Under the pieces are notes generated by a model. That model did no database searches, was not told the DNA's origin, and worked only from the letters and a program-made list of their open reading frames with translations. A stretch of 5,604 nucleotides of DNA from an uncultured Ruminococcus sp. (GTDB taxonomy: Bacteria > Bacillota_A > Clostridia > Oscillospirales > Ruminococcaceae): NCBI GenBank assembly GCA_937880065.1, contig CALFMA010000280.1, forward strand, positions 1 to 5,604, given 5' to 3'. Positions 1-4,970 of this stretch are shown here, in pieces (position 1 is the first letter of the stretch; each line of letters begins with the position of its first letter). Both the position numbers and the translations under genes were made by a program.

Positions 1-119
1 CAGAAGGTCAAAAGGCCGACCCAAGCAACTTCCTCCTCATGCACGCTATGGGTCCAAACGTAGCAGGTGTGATTGGTTCGGCTGTGGCTGCGGGTATCTT
101 GCTGACTATGCTTGGATAA
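1..119 (+). CDS. oadB: Na+-translocating decarboxylase beta subunit, C-terminal end (partial)
   Basis: This is the last 38 codons of a plus-strand gene that begins before the window, ending at a TAA. The visible peptide contains the stretch [20 protein letters not shown] followed by a hydrophobic tail. I recognise this as the conserved C-terminus of the beta subunit of biotin-dependent sodium-pumping decarboxylases (oxaloacetate, methylmalonyl-CoA or glutaconyl-CoA decarboxylase). In that family the beta subunit is the multi-spanning inner-membrane protein that decarboxylates carboxybiotin and exports Na+. The fragment cannot tell which substrate the complex uses, so oadB is a family-level symbol; mmdB or gcdB are equally possible. 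Bacteroidales commonly carry this complex for propionate or succinate metabolism. The gene is followed about 20 bases later by an intrinsic terminator, so it is probably the last gene of its operon. Confidence 0.88.
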   Translation, partial: EGQKADPSNFLLMHAMGPNVAGVIGSAVAAGILLTMLG

Positions 120-140
120 GGATTACACCTTATTATATAT

Positions 141-170
141 AAAAAAGAGCCGAAAATTCGGCTCTTTTTT
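141..170. terminator. Bidirectional intrinsic terminator between convergent genes
   Basis: A perfect inverted repeat pairs GAGCCG (147-152) with CGGCTC (159-164), extendable by one or two A:T pairs at the loop. It is flanked by six A residues on the left and six T residues on the right, giving a hairpin with a U-run on either strand. It lies between the plus-strand decarboxylase gene ending at 119 and the minus-strand trmN6 gene ending at 176, so it can end transcription from both sides. Confidence 0.9.
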
Positions 171-175
171 ATGTT

Positions 176-898
176 TTATAGGTAGAAGTCTTTTGTCAAT
201 GTTTGATACTCTTCACTTCGTGGAATATTGTCCCCTTCAATATAAAAAGTATGGATGATTGGTAAAGAATCGTTGGCGCAAGGGCTGAAGGCGATCAATA
301 GGCGTTTGGCTGGTTTATCGGGCTTAGGATGTACGCGAGTAATGTGTGTAGGAGATAGTTGATGCTCACGCGCTAAACGAATGATCTCTGCTTCTGCTTC
401 GATAGGCAAAATGAGTGCTAGTATTCCGTGTTTTGTGAGTAATCGTGATGAGTGTGAGATGAGTTCAGAATACGTTAGCGTGTCGGTATGTCGTGCTGCA
501 GCCCGTTGTGCATTGGGATTTTTCAAACTTGATTGAAAATAAGGAGGGTTACTCACAATCAAATCGTAAGGTTTTTCGTTCCAGTCCTGTAACCTAGTTT
601 GATGAGCCGTCAAAACAGGGGCAAAAGGCGATTGTGCAAAATTATATGTTGCCTGCTCCACCGCACTCTGGTCGATATCAATAGCATCAATCTCAGAGTT
701 GTTTAATCGTTGTGCCAACATCAGCGCGATTAATCCGCTGCCTGTTCCAATATCCAGTAGGCGATAAGGCGATGAGGCTGAATGACTGGATGGTAGGGGA
801 CACCATGCTCCCAATAGCACGCCATCTGTACCTACTTTCATGGCACAGCGATCGTGCCATATAGTAAATTGCTTGAAGCGAAAGAAAGGGGAAGGCAT
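176..898 (-). CDS. trmN6: tRNA1(Val) (adenine(37)-N6)-methyltransferase
   Basis: The 240-residue product is a Rossmann-fold, SAM-dependent methyltransferase of the TrmN6/YfiC family, which methylates N6 of adenosine 37 next to the anticodon of tRNA-Val1 in the cytoplasm. Visible motifs are the family N-terminal stretch MKVGTDGVLLGAW (about residues 20-32), SAM-binding motif I LLDIGTGSG (about 47-55), the acidic end of beta-2 (DAIDID) and the catalytic NPPY for N6-adenine methylation (about 117-120). ARHTDTLTYSELI and the strand GILALILP follow, as usual in the family. Length is normal. The ATG at 898 is chosen because the N-terminus aligns with the family from there; no Shine-Dalgarno sequence precedes it, as is common in Bacteroidetes. 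It lies 13 bases downstream of the membrane-protein gene's stop codon and is probably co-transcribed from the promoter near 1684-1714. A heptamer repeat fills the gap. Confidence 0.92.
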   Translation of the reverse strand: MPSPFFRFKQFTIWHDRCAMKVGTDGVLLGAWCPLPSSHSASSPYRLLDIGTGSGLIALMLAQRLNNSEIDAIDIDQSAVEQATYNFAQSPFAPVLTAHQTRLQDWNEKPYDLIVSNPPYFQSSLKNPNAQRAAARHTDTLTYSELISHSSRLLTKHGILALILPIEAEAEIIRLAREHQLSPTHITRVHPKPDKPAKRLLIAFSPCANDSLPIIHTFYIEGDNIPRSEEYQTLTKDFYL

Positions 899-903
899 GT
901 TGG

Positions 904-931
904 TTTAGTGTTTAGTGTTTAGTGTTTAGAG
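904..931. repeat. 7-bp tandem repeat (TTTAGTG), about 3.7 copies
   Basis: Units lie at 904-910, 911-917, 918-924 and 925-931; the first three are identical TTTAGTG and the last is TTTAGAG. On the coding (minus) strand the unit is CACTAAA. The array encodes the last residues (LNTKH) and stop codon of the CcdA-like protein and then runs into the short leader of trmN6. Because seven is not a multiple of three, the array presents its TAA in every frame within three units. Copy-number change would alter the distance from the stop codon to the trmN6 start in 7-base steps. Confidence 0.9.
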
Positions 932-1649
932 TGACATGTGTGGTGTGATGGTGGTGCTCGCACTCACATTCTATACCATGTACAAAGATATGCACGCAAA
1001 GATATATTCCAAACCCAATAAAGAGGACAGCAGATACGTAGCGTATCCATTTTTCAATAGAATGCAGTTTGGCAGTGAGGGTGGAGATAGATACTGCACT
1101 ATACGATATTAGCCATGCAATGATCATAATGGGCAATCCTGTGCCCAATCCGAAAACGATAGGTAATATCCAATTCCATGAATAAGGTAGTGTAATAGCA
1201 ATATCTACCATTGTAAAGAAATACACTAAACGGTGTGGACAAAAAGCAATGGCGAAGAAGATTCCAAGCATAAAAGACCAGAACCCACTGCTCTGACTAT
1301 CAACACTTTTTAGCCATTTGCTTATGCCGTGATCATGCTCGTGGTGATGCTTGCCAGTAAAGAGCAGCAAGATACCACAGATAATCATGAATGCCGCTAA
1401 TAATGGTTCACCCCAATGGTTGAGAAAATGCTTGATGCCTTCTGTCTGCGCACCCATGATAAATGGAATGGCAAGCAACGTGTAAGTCGCTAATTTACCA
1501 AGTACAAACATTAGTCCGTTCCACAGCACTTTGCGACGATTGTTAATTTCCTTATCAATATACCCAATGGCTGCAATACTCGTGAAGAGTGTGCAGGGGT
1601 CAAGAATCATCAGGAATCCCAACAATAGTGATGTGAGAATATGTACCAT
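912..1649 (-). CDS. CcdA/DsbD-like His-rich transmembrane protein (ArsG-type permease relative)
   Basis: The 245-residue product is an integral inner-membrane protein with about six hydrophobic segments: roughly residues 4-30, 42-66, 82-98, 122-150, 158-185 and 205-224. It resembles the DsbD transmembrane/CcdA/TauE superfamily. The first segment holds DPC (Cys19) and the fourth holds AFCPH (Cys137). This matches the placement of the paired intramembrane cysteines that CcdA and DsbD use to carry reducing power across the membrane. The segment SIAAIGYIDKEINNRRK after the first helix resembles the ArsG family of putative arsenical efflux permeases found in Bacteroidetes. Two soluble parts could bind metal: the loop HHHEHDH (101-107) and a C-terminal tail with ECECEHHHH (227-235). 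So it may be a thiol-redox conduit, a metal or metalloid exporter, or both; the sequence does not decide. It is first in an operon with trmN6, and the ATG at 1649 begins directly at the first membrane segment. Confidence 0.75.
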   Translation of the reverse strand: MVHILTSLLLGFLMILDPCTLFTSIAAIGYIDKEINNRRKVLWNGLMFVLGKLATYTLLAIPFIMGAQTEGIKHFLNHWGEPLLAAFMIICGILLLFTGKHHHEHDHGISKWLKSVDSQSSGFWSFMLGIFFAIAFCPHRLVYFFTMVDIAITLPYSWNWILPIVFGLGTGLPIMIIAWLISYSAVSISTLTAKLHSIEKWIRYVSAVLFIGFGIYLCVHIFVHGIECECEHHHHTTHVTLNTKH

Positions 1650-1683
1650 GGTGTTGTAATTTCAGTTTAATACATTTGCGTTG

Positions 1684-1714
1684 CAAAAGTACTACTTTTT
1701 TTGCATACGTGCAA
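1684..1714 (-). promoter_or_regulatory. Bacteroidetes-type promoter for the membrane protein-trmN6 operon
   Basis: On the minus strand a TTG (1712-1714) is followed by exactly 20 bases and then TACTTTTG (1684-1691), matching the Bacteroidetes -33/-7 consensus TTG...TAnnTTTG. Transcription should begin a few bases downstream, giving a leader of about 25-30 bases before the ATG at 1649. Confidence 0.78.
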
Positions 1715-1848
1715 GTAAAATGCGATATTTTATAGAAATTGCTTTATATGTGGGTGCACTTCAGATTGCATTCCCCCGAAGCTACGGTCGCTAAATGTAG
1801 TCCATACTCACCATTTTTATACAAAAATGCATTTTTTTCTAAAAATAT
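1715..1848. other. Divergent intergenic spacer with no recognised element
   Basis: These 134 bases between the two divergent promoters have no credible open frame. I see no clear operator palindrome, riboswitch or RNA gene. The centre (about 1750-1810) is richer in G and C than the flanks, and the right edge is A/T-rich and could serve as an upstream promoter element. Confidence 0.5.
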
Positions 1849-1879
1849 TTGCGTATGTCCATTTTTTGTAGTACCTTTG
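1849..1879 (+). promoter_or_regulatory. Bacteroidetes-type promoter for the DUF177 gene
   Basis: TTG (1849-1851) is followed by 20 bases and then TACCTTTG (1872-1879), a full match to the Bacteroidetes TTG-N20-TAnnTTTG promoter. The predicted leader to the ATG at 1907 is about 20 bases and contains no Shine-Dalgarno sequence. The core and flanks are very similar to those of the divergent promoter at 1684-1714 (GTAGTAC, then TTTGCAA). Confidence 0.82.
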
Positions 1880-1906
1880 CAAGCCAATTTGGATTAAAGT
1901 GTAGCA

Positions 1907-2272
1907 ATGACTGATAAAAAATCTCATATTATCACTTTAGACTCTCTGGAGTTAGGTGAGTATGTATATAATTTTCAGTTAAATAGTGACTACTTTAGCG
2001 AGATTGAAGGTACAGAACTCTTGGGTGGTGAAGCGAAGGTTGAGGCGCATCTGAATCTGCGCGAATATGACTTTGATTTGGAAGTTGAGGTTAAGGGTTT
2101 GGTACAAGTAACGTGTGATCGTTGTTTAGATTCGATGGACGTGGCGATAGATGCTGTGGAGGATGAATGGGAATGGGATGAGGAATATCCCGACATTCAG
2201 AAGCTGACCGTCAGGCTTGAAAATGTTAAAAAGGCAGAAATCTGTATTACTCTTGAGCCATTAAGTAAATAA
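1907..2272 (+). CDS. DUF177/YceD family protein, C-terminus replaced (chimeric frame)
   Basis: The first ~96 residues are a typical Bacteroidales DUF177 (YceD) protein: an N-terminal beta-rich part, then VTCDRCLDSMDVAID with the hallmark CxxC-like CDRC (Cys70, Cys73), then an acidic strand (EDEWEWDEEYPD). YceD proteins are linked to 23S rRNA accumulation and large-subunit biogenesis, and the gene nearly always sits just upstream of rpmF (ribosomal protein L32). Here the frame is 121 codons. Bacteroidales homologues run to about 150-180 residues, with a conserved hydrophobic segment and a Cys-containing end that are missing. After about residue 96 (near base 2192) the text becomes a Lys/Glu-rich beta-type tail ending in LEPLSK that I do not recognise as DUF177, and no rpmF follows. 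The ATG at 1907 fits the promoter at 1849-1879. The N-terminal identity is well supported; the intact frame across the join is probably fortuitous. Confidence 0.8.
   Translation: MTDKKSHIITLDSLELGEYVYNFQLNSDYFSEIEGTELLGGEAKVEAHLNLREYDFDLEVEVKGLVQVTCDRCLDSMDVAIDAVEDEWEWDEEYPDIQKLTVRLENVKKAEICITLEPLSK
2190..2200. other. Probable junction between Bacteroidales and Clostridia-type sequence
   Basis: DUF177 homology stops here, mid-domain. To the right, everything has Firmicutes features: Shine-Dalgarno sites, different codon style and unrelated gene content. No transposase, tRNA, direct repeat or recombination site is visible at the boundary, so an assembly join is the leading explanation. The exact base cannot be fixed without homologues. 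Confidence 0.6.
2195..2272 (+). other. Possible 3' end of an unidentified Clostridia-type gene
   Basis: About 25 codons in the DUF177 frame read as a plausible protein end (VRLENVKKAEICITLEPLSK), shaped like the last strands of a beta-sandwich domain. A terminator begins 4 bases after the stop. The other two plus-strand frames hit stop codons almost at once, so this frame is the best candidate for real coding. It would be the end of a gene convergent with the lyase operon. Its function is unknown. Confidence 0.4.
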
Positions 2273-2275
2273 AAT

Positions 2276-2313
2276 AATCACGGTGAAACCGAAAGGAATC
2301 ACCGTGATTTTTT
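2276..2313. terminator. Bidirectional intrinsic terminator with GAAA-capped hairpin
   Basis: An 11-bp perfect stem pairs AATCACGGTGA (2276-2286) with TCACCGTGATT (2299-2309). The 12-base loop contains a further CC-GAAA-GG mini-hairpin, a GNRA tetraloop. A T-run follows at 2308-2313, and an A-rich stretch precedes the left arm, so it can work on both strands. It separates the plus-strand frame ending at 2272 from the lyase gene ending at 2312. Confidence 0.9.
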
Positions 2314-3949
2314 ATTCTGTTATTATTTTGAAGGTTATTTCATTTATACCATCTTTAAGCAGAAAATCATAACAGTAAACCGTTATGTCCTCTTTGTCAT
2401 ATTCGTGCGGGGTATGCTTTTCTTCTTTAAGTGATAAAGAAATTTTGTCGGCAGGATAATACATCCTTGTATTGCCGAAAATCAGAACACCGTCTTCTGA
2501 TTTTGCTTTTCTCAGACTTACAAAACGCTCTGTAACTGATAAAGCATCGGCAAAATCAAAGCTATCAGTGAGCAGTATTCCTTTTTCTTTGATTTCTGCT
2601 TTTCTTACAAAAGAGGACAGTTGACTTTCCTCATAGGCATTTGTCATGTCACATACAGCCAAATTGTTTTCATATATAATTTTTGCATTGAATTTCTTAC
2701 CGTATGGTTGGGGCATTCCGTTTATTATCGGAACGCTGTGAGAAAAAGATGAGTTGCAGAAAATGCCGTATCGTTTGCTGTTGTCAAAATAATCTTTGGT
2801 GTATCTTCCAGAGCCGAGATCACAGAAAACCTGGCCGTCACTGTCTGAATAAATGAAGGAGCCCAGGTCATTATGGTTGTGAGGCTCGTCGTTATGTCCT
2901 CCCTTAAAGGCGAAGGAATATTTTGTTTTGTTGACAATGAGCTGATTTGCACAGGCCGAATAAACAGTATTCGCCTTTTCTTTTTTTGACGTATTGTCAG
3001 AAAATTGCCATATCAGCACTCTGTACAGGTCAATCCATTTGGTGTTTGAATTATCAAAGCTTTTACAACTGCTATCGGGACAAGGCACCACGTGAGGCAG
3101 CTTATGACAGAGATAACTCTGCAAAGCATAATCAGGATTAAAATTCATATTTCCGTCAGAAAAGCTGACAGCTGTGTCTCCGACACCAAGAAGGCTGTTA
3201 CTTCCGTAAACGGCAATCTTTTTTATTTTCTCACTGTGGAAAAGGTCATCTTTGCCATCGCTGAACCTATAAAGCAAATCGGCAAAAACCGTATATGCCA
3301 TAAATCCGTATTGCCAGTAAGAGGGGCCTTCAAGGCAGAAGCCGTCTTGTGTAAAGCCGTCAATATAGCAGGCAAGAGTTTTTAAAATGCGCCCTTTAAG
3401 CTCCTGAAACTCATTGGGAAACAAATATAAAAGTGCTCCTGCTGAATATCCTGCACAGACCGCTGCCCAGTTCATACTGCAGCTTTCCCACCAATATGTA
3501 TTATTTCTGTAGTTATCAAGAAGTCGTGCTTTGATTTCAGCTCTGACTCTGTCATATACATCTGATGAAATTTTATCCTTGAAAACCGTACAGATTTCTG
3601 CCAAAGCAAAGGATGTCTCCGCTACAAAGAGGTCAATAATCTTTCTGTCATCTTCTTCATTTCCCGTGGTGTGAGCAGGAAGCGCCCAGAGAGATTCTTC
3701 ACATATTCCGAGCAGTATTTTTTCAAGTTCATCCACATAACTGTCGTCAAAAAGTGAAAGTATCGCTGCAGATGAGAGATAGTCACGTCTTTTAAAATAC
3801 AGCTTTTCGAAATCTTCACGGTTTCCGTTTTTATGAAACTTTTCCCTTTCACTAATCGGAAAATCTGCGAGATTATCTTCACGGCTTGCTTTGTAAAGAG
3901 CGGTTGACTCTTTTATAAGAAACATATAATCTTTTTTGTTATACTTCAT
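2312..3949 (-). CDS. Heparinase II/III-family polysaccharide lyase, cytoplasmic
   Basis: The 545-residue protein has the two-part heparinase II/III layout: a helical (alpha/alpha) toroid over about residues 1-325 and a beta-sandwich from about 330 to the end. In the toroid are CSMNWAAVCAGYSAGALL (157-174; Asn160, Trp161) and DGFCLEGPSYWQYGF (202-216), with the family's conserved Glu and the Tyr residues proposed as catalytic acid/base. At the start of the sandwich is GGHNDEPHNHNDLGSF (350-365), with the catalytic or metal-site His residues 357 and 359, followed by SHSVPIINGMPQ (403-414). Known relatives cleave uronic-acid polysaccharides such as heparin, heparan, alginate or ulvan by beta-elimination; the exact substrate cannot be read here. 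There is no signal peptide, so it should act inside the cell on imported oligosaccharides. Its ATG at 3949 lies five bases after the upstream hydrolase stop codon, with a weak GGA at 3959-3961, suggesting translational coupling. Confidence 0.85.
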   Translation of the reverse strand: MKYNKKDYMFLIKESTALYKASREDNLADFPISEREKFHKNGNREDFEKLYFKRRDYLSSAAILSLFDDSYVDELEKILLGICEESLWALPAHTTGNEEDDRKIIDLFVAETSFALAEICTVFKDKISSDVYDRVRAEIKARLLDNYRNNTYWWESCSMNWAAVCAGYSAGALLYLFPNEFQELKGRILKTLACYIDGFTQDGFCLEGPSYWQYGFMAYTVFADLLYRFSDGKDDLFHSEKIKKIAVYGSNSLLGVGDTAVSFSDGNMNFNPDYALQSYLCHKLPHVVPCPDSSCKSFDNSNTKWIDLYRVLIWQFSDNTSKKEKANTVYSACANQLIVNKTKYSFAFKGGHNDEPHNHNDLGSFIYSDSDGQVFCDLGSGRYTKDYFDNSKRYGIFCNSSFSHSVPIINGMPQPYGKKFNAKIIYENNLAVCDMTNAYEESQLSSFVRKAEIKEKGILLTDSFDFADALSVTERFVSLRKAKSEDGVLIFGNTRMYYPADKISLSLKEEKHTPHEYDKEDITVYCYDFLLKDGINEITFKIITE

Positions 3950-3954
3950 AGCTG

Positions 3955-4896
3955 TTATTCCGTAATCCAGTCAAAAGACTTTCTTCCGCAGACAGAGTGT
4001 TTTCCGTCAAAAATATCAATGTGAAGCTTATCCCCGGCATCCATAAGAGAGTAAACCCTTTTTATTTTTCCGTGGGCATATTCGGAAGCATCTATGGGAA
4101 AAAGCTTGTCTTTTGTTCCCGACTCGATAAAAAGCTCTTTAGGGGCAAGAGCCGAAGCAAAATCATAGATTTCGCCGACTTCAAGTATACCCGGAATATA
4201 ATTATCGGGGCAGTGCCACATTGAAAGAATACTGTCCTTGAAGGTGTTTACATAACCGCAGATAACGGTTTTATAAATGCTGTCATCGAGCACAGAGGCA
4301 TACAGTGCCGTAAGGCCACCGCCTGAGATTCCCATAAGGGACACCTTGTTTTCATCAACCTCATCCATCTCTTTAAGCACCTTTACGCACATCAGAGCCT
4401 GAGCTATTCTCACGCTTGCCGTTGTGAGTCCGTAAGGCAGAAGATGATGGGACAGCTCATCGCAGGAGCTTATATAAAAGGGCTTCCATAAATCGTGGCT
4501 GAGTCTTGCTTCACCAAACCCGAAAAGCTCGGGAGCAATCACAACATTACCCCTTTTTGCAAGCTCAACAGCAAAGTTTTTCTGATAGTTGTCAACATAA
4601 TTGAAATGCTTTTTATTGCCTCTTTTTGAAATATTCAGAATCTGCCTTACACCGTAGCCGTGACCGCAAAGAGCAACAACACCCTTTGCTTTTTCGGAGA
4701 TTTTTTTCGGCACAAGCACATAGACGGCAGAGGTTAATCCGTCGCAGATTTTAAGGCTGTACTTTTTCAAAATATAATCATCATATTCGAGGGCTTTTCC
4801 GTTTTCCCTGAGCTCTGTTTTTTCCGTAAGGGAGCAGATTTTTTCTATAGCAAAGATTTCTCTTGCTTTAGCTTTGATTTCTTGTCTAGATATCAT
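3955..4896 (-). CDS. Alpha/beta hydrolase, acetylxylan-esterase/dienelactone-hydrolase-like
   Basis: The 313-residue product has an alpha/beta hydrolase fold. The nucleophile elbow GISGGG places Ser191 as nucleophile. Asp263 in SGTKDKLFP and His300 in FDGKHSVCG sit at the expected positions to complete the triad. CGHGYG (77-82) lies where the oxyanion loop is expected, and APELFGFGEAR (121-131) is a conserved loop seen in large esterases of this group. No signal peptide or membrane segment is visible, so it is cytoplasmic. It is first in a two-gene operon with the heparinase II/III-like lyase. That pairing suggests it removes acetyl or other ester groups from the same uronic-acid oligosaccharides before cleavage; this is inference from context. 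The ATG at 4896 is supported by an AAGGAG site nine bases upstream. The substrate is unknown, and a peptidase role is less likely. Confidence 0.82.
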   Translation of the reverse strand: MISRQEIKAKAREIFAIEKICSLTEKTELRENGKALEYDDYILKKYSLKICDGLTSAVYVLVPKKISEKAKGVVALCGHGYGVRQILNISKRGNKKHFNYVDNYQKNFAVELAKRGNVVIAPELFGFGEARLSHDLWKPFYISSCDELSHHLLPYGLTTASVRIAQALMCVKVLKEMDEVDENKVSLMGISGGGLTALYASVLDDSIYKTVICGYVNTFKDSILSMWHCPDNYIPGILEVGEIYDFASALAPKELFIESGTKDKLFPIDASEYAHGKIKRVYSLMDAGDKLHIDIFDGKHSVCGRKSFDWITE

Positions 4897-4905
4897 TTTC
4901 TCACA

Positions 4906-4911
4906 CTCCTT
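4906..4911 (-). promoter_or_regulatory. Strong Shine-Dalgarno site for the hydrolase gene
   Basis: AAGGAG on the minus strand lies nine bases before the ATG at 4896 and fixes that start. It contrasts with block 1, where no gene has a Shine-Dalgarno sequence, and so supports a Firmicutes origin for this block. Confidence 0.85.
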
Positions 4912-4921
4912 CTATACTTTT

Positions 4922-4950
4922 ATTATATCTTAATATTTTATAAAAAAAAA
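4922..4950 (-). promoter_or_regulatory. Candidate sigma-70/sigma-A promoter of the hydrolase-lyase operon
   Basis: A perfect TATAAT lies on the minus strand at 4922-4927, about 25 bases before the start codon. Seventeen bases further upstream there is only a T-run (4945-4950) rather than TTGACA, so the -35 is poor. If the block boundary lies inside 4928-4951, the native -35 region has been lost from this contig. Confidence 0.4.
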
Positions 4951-4951
4951 A
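4928..4951. other. Probable junction between Clostridia-type and very AT-rich sequence
   Basis: Base composition drops sharply here, from about 48 % GC in a sampled line inside the hydrolase gene to about 20 % in a sampled line of the right-hand gene. Codon habits also change, with AGA, TTA and CTA dominating. A ten-base A homopolymer at 4942-4951 sits at the boundary and is a plausible place for a false overlap. No mobile-element signature is seen. Confidence 0.5.
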
Positions 4952-4970
4952 GATTTACTTATGTAAATCT
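4942..4970 (-). terminator. Intrinsic terminator of the AT-rich right-hand gene
   Basis: On the minus strand the perfect 8-bp stem AGATTTAC/GTAAATCT with a 4-base loop (4951-4970) is followed by a run of T residues (4942-4950). It begins directly after the TAA stop at 4971-4973, so it terminates the gene to its right. The stem is AT-rich, as expected for a very low-GC genome. Confidence 0.82.

Noticed and set aside
904..931. Tandem repeat considered as a CRISPR or iteron array
   Set aside because: The 7-base unit is contiguous with no spacers, is too short for CRISPR, and no replication or cas gene is present.
1990..2196. Minus-strand open frame of 68 codons, Ser-rich
   Set aside because: It is antisense to the DUF177 gene. 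Its Ser-rich low-complexity product arises from the acidic codons opposite it, and it has no promoter or start signal of its own.
2276..2309. Long inverted repeat considered as a riboswitch, attachment site or IS end
   Set aside because: The stem followed by a T-run between convergent frames is fully explained as a bidirectional terminator. There is no transposase, target duplication or ligand-domain-like structure near it.
2947..3385. Two overlapping plus-strand open frames (2947-3141 and 3092-3385)
   Set aside because: Both lie antisense within the conserved catalytic part of the heparinase II/III-like gene, with no domain features or ribosome binding site.
3622..3882. Minus-strand 86-codon frame and a similar one at 2725-2952
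   Set aside because: Both are out-of-frame shadows on the same strand as the lyase, whose own frame has family motifs throughout.
3997..4224. Plus-strand open frame of 75 codons
   Set aside because: It is antisense to the conserved triad region of the alpha/beta hydrolase gene, and its product resembles no protein I know.
2312..4896. Lyase operon considered as a Bacteroidetes polysaccharide utilisation locus because block 1 is Bacteroidales
   Set aside because: No SusC/SusD genes or signal peptides are present, the genes use a Firmicutes-type ribosome binding site and -10 box, and the boundary near 2195 breaks a Bacteroidales gene.
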